A DNA stretch of 64,000 bases from Solimonas terrae (GTDB lineage: Bacteria > Pseudomonadota > Gammaproteobacteria > Nevskiales > Nevskiaceae): the NCBI RefSeq assembly GCF_011067135.1, contig NZ_JAAMOW010000007.1, positions 62,001-126,000 on the forward strand. Direction: 5' to 3'. Of this stretch, positions 59,463 through 64,000 are shown in pieces. A model generated the notes under the pieces. That model was not told the origin of the DNA. It did no database searches and saw only the letters and a list, made by a program, of their open reading frames with translations. Each line of letters begins with the position of its first letter. Position 1 is the first letter of the stretch. A program made the position numbers and the translations under genes.

Positions 59463-60911
59463 ATGAAGCCGGCGCCCGCACGTTTCGCGATCGGCGCCGT
59501 GCTGCTGAGCAGTGCCGGCATCCTCGCCGGCTGCGCGAGCATGCACGGCATCGCGCCGGACGCGACGCCGGCCAGCGCCGCAGCGCTGCAGCCCGATGCG
59601 CAAATGCGTCAGGAAGCTGCCGCCGCCTGGCCGCAGCAGCGCTGGTGGCAGGCGTTCGGCGATCCGCAGCTCGACCGTCTGATCGAGATCGCCGGCGCCG
59701 GCAATCCGGATCTGACCGTGGCGCGCGCACGCGTGCGTCTCGCCGCCGCGCAAGCCAGCGCCGCGCATGCCGGCACGCTGCCGGGCATCGATGCCAAGGC
59801 TTCGGCGCAGGACACGCTGTTCACCCGGCAGAGCTTCATTCCCCCACCGTACGCCGGCAATTTCTGGTGGAGCAACGACGCCGCGCTCGACTTCCACTAC
59901 GCCCTCGATCTCTGGGGTGGCGACGCCGCGGCCCTGGAGTCGGCAAAGGCCAACACGCTGGCCAGCGCCGCTGCCGAGCAGGCGGCACGCCTGAGTCTGC
60001 AGAGCACTATCGTGCAGGCCTACGCACAGCTCGCGCTGCAATACGAACGCCGCGACGTGCTCGGCGCGGACCTGCAGAACCGCCAGCAGCTGGTCGACAT
60101 CGCCAGGCAGAGACTCGCCGCCGGCATCGGCACCGAGCTGGAACTCGCGCAGGCGCAGACCGGCGTGCCGGTCGCGCAGGCCGAGATCGATGCCGTCGAT
60201 CAGCAGATCGAAATCCTGCACCACCAGCTCGCCGCACTCAGCGGCCAGGGTCCGGATGCCGGCGACGCGCTGACGCCGCCGCACCTGCAGCTGCCGCAGG
60301 GCAGCCTGCTGCCGAGTCAGTTGCCGGCCGAACTGATCGCGCGACGCCCGGACATTGCGGCACGGCGCTGGCAGCTGGAGGCCGCGGCGCAGACGATCAA
60401 GGTCGCCAGGGCGCGCTTCTATCCGAACATCGATCTGGTCGCCGCGGTCGGCCTGCAGTCGCTGGGCTTCCATCACTTCCTCACCGACGACGCGCTGGCG
60501 GCGAACGTCGGCCCGGCCATCTCGCTGCCGATCTTCGACGGCGGCAAGCTGCGCGCGAATCTCGATGCGCGCAGCGCGCAATACGACGAAGCGGTCGGCG
60601 CGTACAACGCGACGCTGATCCAGGCCTTGCAGCAGATCGCCGATCAGGTCACGACCATCCGCGGACTGGAAAGGCAGCAGGTGCAGATCGACGCCGCCGT
60701 CACCAGCGCCCAGCACGCACACGATCTGGCGATGCGCGGCTATCGCGCCGGCCTGACCGACTATCTGAACGTGCTCAATGCCGAAACCGGCCTGCTCGCC
60801 CAGCGCGATCGCGCCGCGAGCCTGCGCCTGCACCGGCTGGCCGCACATGCGCAGCTGATTGCCGCCATCGGCGGCGGTCTGCCGCCGGCCACGGACGACG
60901 CGACGCCATGA
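59463..60911 (+). CDS. Outer-membrane efflux lipoprotein (NodT/OprM type)
   Basis: A 482-residue TolC-superfamily lipoprotein. The signal ends with lipobox LAGC (Cys19). The N-terminal WWQAFGDPQLDRLIEIAGAGNPDLTVARARVRLA and later RRPDIAARRWQLEAAAQTIKVARARFYPNIDL are hallmarks of the NodT family. Two homologous halves with long coiled-coil helices are visible. ATG 59463 starts the signal peptide. It is the first gene of the efflux operon, and its stop overlaps the MarR ATG (ATGA). Confidence 0.92.
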   Translation: MKPAPARFAIGAVLLSSAGILAGCASMHGIAPDATPASAAALQPDAQMRQEAAAAWPQQRWWQAFGDPQLDRLIEIAGAGNPDLTVARARVRLAAAQASAAHAGTLPGIDAKASAQDTLFTRQSFIPPPYAGNFWWSNDAALDFHYALDLWGGDAAALESAKANTLASAAAEQAARLSLQSTIVQAYAQLALQYERRDVLGADLQNRQQLVDIARQRLAAGIGTELELAQAQTGVPVAQAEIDAVDQQIEILHHQLAALSGQGPDAGDALTPPHLQLPQGSLLPSQLPAELIARRPDIAARRWQLEAAAQTIKVARARFYPNIDLVAAVGLQSLGFHHFLTDDALAANVGPAISLPIFDGGKLRANLDARSAQYDEAVGAYNATLIQALQQIADQVTTIRGLERQQVQIDAAVTSAQHAHDLAMRGYRAGLTDYLNVLNAETGLLAQRDRAASLRLHRLAAHAQLIAAIGGGLPPATDDATP

Positions 60912-61423
60912 GCGCCGGCAAACATCCACGCCAGCTGGCGATCGAACGCGCGCTCGACGGTGTCCGCCGCCGTCTGCCCGAACTGCCCTATGACCGCCTG
61001 CTGGCGGCGCGCCTGATGCTGCACGCGCACAAGCACTCGCAGGAATTGAGCAACGCCGTGCTCAAGGCCCATGACCTGAGCTATGTCAGCTACTCGGTGC
61101 TGATGGTGCTGTTCGGTGCCGACGGCGAAGGGCTCAGTGCCAGCGAGCTGGCGCAGGCCACCGGCGAGCGGCCGACCAATCTGACGCGCGTCTGCGACGA
61201 GTTGCAGGCGCGCAAGCTGATCCTGCGCCAGCCCTGCAGCGACGATCGCCGACGCGTGCTGCTGCGCCTGTCGCGCAGCGGCGAAAAGCTCGCCGAGCGC
61301 GTGCAGCCGCAGATCTGGGCCGTCGTCGAACGGCTGTACGGCAGCTTCACGAACGCCGAGCTGCGACAGCTGCAGGCCCTGCTCGGCAAGCAGTTGCTGG
61401 CGACCGCGGGGCAGGAGCAGTGA
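60908..61423 (+). CDS. MarR-family regulator of the efflux operon
   Basis: A 171-residue winged-helix repressor. The DNA-binding part is GLSASELAQATGERPTNLTRVCDELQARKLILRQPCSDDRRRVLLRLS (about 77-124). MarR proteins dissociate from DNA on binding phenolic or aromatic acids. The gene overlaps its upstream neighbour (ATGA) and downstream neighbour (GTGA at 61420), so repressor and pump are co-expressed. The candidate operator lies at 59427-59452. Confidence 0.92.
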   Translation: MSAGKHPRQLAIERALDGVRRRLPELPYDRLLAARLMLHAHKHSQELSNAVLKAHDLSYVSYSVLMVLFGADGEGLSASELAQATGERPTNLTRVCDELQARKLILRQPCSDDRRRVLLRLSRSGEKLAERVQPQIWAVVERLYGSFTNAELRQLQALLGKQLLATAGQEQ

Positions 61424-63546
61424 ACGCGCCCGCCACCGCCGCGTTTTCATGGCGCGCCGTGTTCACGATCGGCGAGGCGCAGCGCCAGCAGCTGCTGTTC
61501 ACTCTCAAGACGCTGTTCGCCGGCTTTCTGGCGCTGTGGCTGTCGATGCGCTTCGGCCTCGACAAGCCGGCGACGGCAATGGCGACCGTGTTCATCGTCG
61601 CGCAGCCACAGAGCGGCTTCGTGCTGGCCAAGAGCGCCTATCGCGCCGCCGGCACGCTGGTCGGCTCGGCCGCGACGCTGCTGCTGGTGCTCTGGTTCTC
61701 GCAGTCGCGCGAGCTGTTCATCGGCGCGGTCGCGCTGTGGGTGGGCCTGTGCGCGATGGGCGCGGCGCGCTTTCGCGACTTCAAGGCTTATGCCTTCGTG
61801 CTGTCCGGATACACCGCGTGCCTGATCGGCTTTCCCGCGGCGCTGCAGACCGGCGCCGCCTTCGACGTTGCGCTGTCGCGGGTTTCCGAAGTGCTGCTCG
61901 GCATCGCCTGCGCCGGCATCGTGTCCGATGTCATCGCCCCGCAGCGCCTCGCGCCGCTGCTGGTGGCACTGGTGCGTTCGCGCTATCGCGACTTCGCGCT
62001 ACTGGTCGCCGACACCCTGCGCGGCGATGATCCGGACACGCGCAACGCGAAAACCCACGCCCAGCTTGCGGCCGACATCCTGCAGCTGGAATCGCTGCGC
62101 GGCGCGGTGTTCTTCGAAGATGCCGAAGCACGCGTGCGCAACAGTCGCCTGCAGCAGCTCAATGTCGATTTCATGGCGGCGCTGACCACGTTCCACGCGC
62201 TGGAGCGCCTGCTCGTGCGCCTGCGCCGGACCGATGGCGAGCCGGTGCGCATCGCGCTGATGCAGCTCGCGGCGCCGCTGGCGGCAGCGCTGACCGATCC
62301 GCCGACGATGGCGGCCGAGGCGGCACGCAAGATCGCGCCGCTGCACGAGGCCGCGCAGGCGATCGAACGGTCGACGACGCCGCGGTTCGGCGAGCCCGGC
62401 CTGCGCCTCGAATACGTCAGCGGCCTCGAACTGTTGCGTCAGCTCGCCGCCGAGCTGATCGCCTACACCCGCGTCTACGCGTCGCTGGCAACGCTGCAGA
62501 TCCAGGACCAGGACGCCAAACTGATTTCCGGCGCACGCTTCACGCCGCATGCCGATCTGCCGACCGCGTTCGTGACCGGTCTGCGCGCGGCGCTGGCGCT
62601 GGTCATCGTCTGCACGTTCTGGGTCGCCAGCAACTGGCCGGACGGCGCGGTCGCGGCGCTGACCGCGACCGTGGTCTGCTGTCTGTTTGCGGCCGCACCG
62701 ACGCCGCGCTTCGCGATCGGTCAGATGATCGTCGGGGTCGCGCTCAGCGTCGTGCTCGGCTTCGTCTGTGCGCTGCTGGTGCTGCCGAAGGTGGACGGCT
62801 TCGCGCTGCTGGTGCTCGCGATGACGCCATTTCTGGTTTTCGGCCTGTGGATCGCGTCGCAGGCGGCATCGGCCGGCGTCGGTGCCGGCTTCCTCATTTT
62901 CTTCACGACCCTGGTCTCGCCGCAGAATCCGCCGACCCACGATCCGGCGTTCCTGCTCAATCAGGGCCTCGCGCTGATCATCGGCATGGCGGTCGGCAGC
63001 GTCACCTTCGGCGTGCTGTTGCCGGCCGAAGGCGATGCACGGCTCGAACGCCTGCAACAGGCGCTGCGGCGCCAGATCAAGCACGCCTGCCGCGCGTCGC
63101 CGGGCGGTTTGCGCCAACGCTTCCAGAGCCAGTGCCGCGATCTGCTGCTGCAGATCCAGACGACGGTCGGCGCGACACCGGCACGCCTGCATGCCGCGCA
63201 GAACTCGGGCCTGTCGGCACTCGACATCGGCCACGCGCTGATCGAGGCGCGCAGCACGATCGCCGACAGCAGCCAGCTGCAGGCCTGGCGGTTGGCGCTG
63301 CTGCCGCTGCTCGACGCCGTCGCCGAGCTCTGCGACATGCCGGGCAGCGCGACGCGCGCGGCAGTACAGGGCCAGCTCGCCGCGCTGATCGCGCGCTTCG
63401 ACGGCGCCTGCACGGCCGAGTCGCCATCGCGCCCGGCGCTGCTGCGCGTGATCGCGGCGCTGCATCGCGTGCGCAGCGGCCTGCTCGATCTCGAACACAA
63501 TGCCGTCAGCGAACAACGGCCTGCCGGAGCCGCCGATGCCACGTGA
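61420..63546 (+). CDS. FUSC-family inner-membrane exporter (AaeB-like)
   Basis: A 708-residue inner-membrane transporter of the fusaric-acid-resistance (FUSC/AaeB) family. Two membrane blocks of several helices each (about 28-165 and about 385-530) flank cytoplasmic domains. RFGLDKPATAMATVFIVAQPQSGFVLAKSAYRAAGTLVGSA in block one and the repeated pattern SNWPDGAVAALTATVVCCLFAAAPTPRFAIGQMIVGV in block two are typical. With DUF1656 and HlyD partners it forms an AaeXAB-type pump for aromatic carboxylic acids. Start GTG 61420 overlaps the MarR stop. Confidence 0.92.
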   Translation: MNAPATAAFSWRAVFTIGEAQRQQLLFTLKTLFAGFLALWLSMRFGLDKPATAMATVFIVAQPQSGFVLAKSAYRAAGTLVGSAATLLLVLWFSQSRELFIGAVALWVGLCAMGAARFRDFKAYAFVLSGYTACLIGFPAALQTGAAFDVALSRVSEVLLGIACAGIVSDVIAPQRLAPLLVALVRSRYRDFALLVADTLRGDDPDTRNAKTHAQLAADILQLESLRGAVFFEDAEARVRNSRLQQLNVDFMAALTTFHALERLLVRLRRTDGEPVRIALMQLAAPLAAALTDPPTMAAEAARKIAPLHEAAQAIERSTTPRFGEPGLRLEYVSGLELLRQLAAELIAYTRVYASLATLQIQDQDAKLISGARFTPHADLPTAFVTGLRAALALVIVCTFWVASNWPDGAVAALTATVVCCLFAAAPTPRFAIGQMIVGVALSVVLGFVCALLVLPKVDGFALLVLAMTPFLVFGLWIASQAASAGVGAGFLIFFTTLVSPQNPPTHDPAFLLNQGLALIIGMAVGSVTFGVLLPAEGDARLERLQQALRRQIKHACRASPGGLRQRFQSQCRDLLLQIQTTVGATPARLHAAQNSGLSALDIGHALIEARSTIADSSQLQAWRLALLPLLDAVAELCDMPGSATRAAVQGQLAALIARFDGACTAESPSRPALLRVIAALHRVRSGLLDLEHNAVSEQRPAGAADAT

Positions 63547-63736
63547 ATTCGCCCTCGCCGGCATCCTGTTTCCGAGCCTGCTGCCGGTGCTGCTGATCAG
63601 CGCCAGCCTCACCTGGCTGCTCGATGGCCTGTTCGCGCGGTTCGGTTTCTACCGTCATGTCTGGCGTCCGCCCCTGTTCCGCCTCGCGCTGTTCGTCTGC
63701 CTGTTCGGCGGCGGCGGCCTGCTGATCTACGGCTGA
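63536..63736 (+). CDS. DUF1656 small membrane protein (AaeX-like)
   Basis: A 66-residue protein with two hydrophobic segments (about 6-28 and 43-64), starting MPREFALAGILFPSLLPVLL as usual for DUF1656/AaeX. It overlaps the FUSC gene by 11 bp, as in most aae-type operons. Function unknown, but it is a regular companion of FUSC and HlyD partners. ATG 63536 was chosen because the longer frame lacks family similarity. Confidence 0.9.
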   Translation: MPREFALAGILFPSLLPVLLISASLTWLLDGLFARFGFYRHVWRPPLFRLALFVCLFGGGGLLIYG

Positions 63737-63762
63737 GCCCTTTTCGTTTCCGGAGTATTGCC

Positions 63763-64000
63763 ATGAACCCTGTCCAGGCCCTGCGCGTGCTGATGACGCT
63801 GGCGATCAGCGTTGCCGCGGTGCTCATCGGCATCGCCCTGTGGGATCACTACATGCTCGCGCCGTGGACGCGCGACGGCCGCGTGCGCGCCGACATCGTC
63901 GCGATCGCGCCGGATGTCGCCGGGCTCGTCACCGAGATCGCGGTGCGCGACAACCAGTTCGTGCACCAGGGCGATCTGCTGCTGCGCATCGATCCCGAGC
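63763..64000 (+). CDS. HlyD-family membrane-fusion protein (AaeA-like), 3' end cut by window
   Basis: The first 79 residues of a periplasmic adaptor. One membrane helix (about 9-28) is followed by YMLAPWTRDGRVRADIVAIAPDVAGLVTEIAVRDNQFVHQGDLLLRIDP, the biotinyl-lipoyl-like start of AaeA/EmrA-type proteins. GGAG lies upstream of ATG 63763. It would link the FUSC pump to the outer-membrane NodT channel. The window ends inside this gene. Confidence 0.9.
   Translation, partial: MNPVQALRVLMTLAISVAAVLIGIALWDHYMLAPWTRDGRVRADIVAIAPDVAGLVTEIAVRDNQFVHQGDLLLRIDPE

Noticed and set aside
1-64000. CRISPR arrays, tRNA/rRNA genes, prophage or transposase genes
   Set aside because: No regularly spaced repeats, cloverleaf-type sequence, integrase or transposase motif was recognised on either strand.

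Overview
The window is about 64 kb of GC-rich DNA with short intergenic gaps, TonB-dependent receptors, a short-form adenylate kinase, LemA and REP-type palindromes. This suits a gammaproteobacterium near the Xanthomonadales, Nevskiales or Steroidobacter groups; the genus is my inference. No tRNA, rRNA, CRISPR array, prophage or transposase was seen. The window opens inside mpl and ends inside an efflux periplasmic-adaptor gene.

Layout. 1-4.5 kb holds housekeeping genes (mpl, a membrane protein, rnd, adk, ppa). 4.6-7.6 kb holds a small membrane protein, a Crp/Fnr-type regulator and a type-B carboxylesterase. 7.6-15 kb is a sugar locus: PfkB kinase, GPH sugar symporter and ROK fructokinase Mak, divergent from a TonB receptor and an MFS transporter. 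15.1-25.1 kb is a seven-gene guanidine-assimilation operon on the minus strand. 25.3-41.7 kb holds a DUF6351 lipoprotein, a beta-mannoside locus (AGE epimerase, TonB receptor, TetR regulator, GPH transporter, GH2 beta-mannosidase), a run of hydrolases and a steroid-reductase-like gene. 41.8-52 kb holds a large penicillin-acylase lipoprotein, a small HExxH protein, a ybhP-like/clsB pair, a metal-uptake locus without its ATPase, and an NlpC/P60 protein. 52-64 kb holds gpmA, a gamma-carbonic anhydrase, an esterase, lemA with a GIDE-domain partner, prlC and an aromatic-acid-type efflux operon.

The most striking system is the guanidine operon. The genes would usually be labelled urea carboxylase, urea-associated proteins and allophanate hydrolase. 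Upstream, however, lies a clear guanidine-I (ykkC) riboswitch. Just ahead of it is a sigma-54 promoter with exact GG-N10-GC spacing, and two NtrC-like sites are centred near -107 and -139, 32 bp apart, which is the geometry of glnAp2. The prediction is a two-input AND gate: nitrogen limitation starts transcription and guanidine lets it continue. The ABC transporter imports the substrate, the biotin carboxylase makes carboxyguanidine, the two DUF1989 subunits deiminate it to allophanate, and AtzF releases the remaining ammonia.

The two sugar loci may work together. Beta-mannosidase releases mannose, the AGE-family enzyme could isomerise it to fructose, and Mak or the PfkB kinase would phosphorylate that. 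A 51-bp inverted repeat between the TetR gene and the transporter is the likely control point of the mannoside locus.
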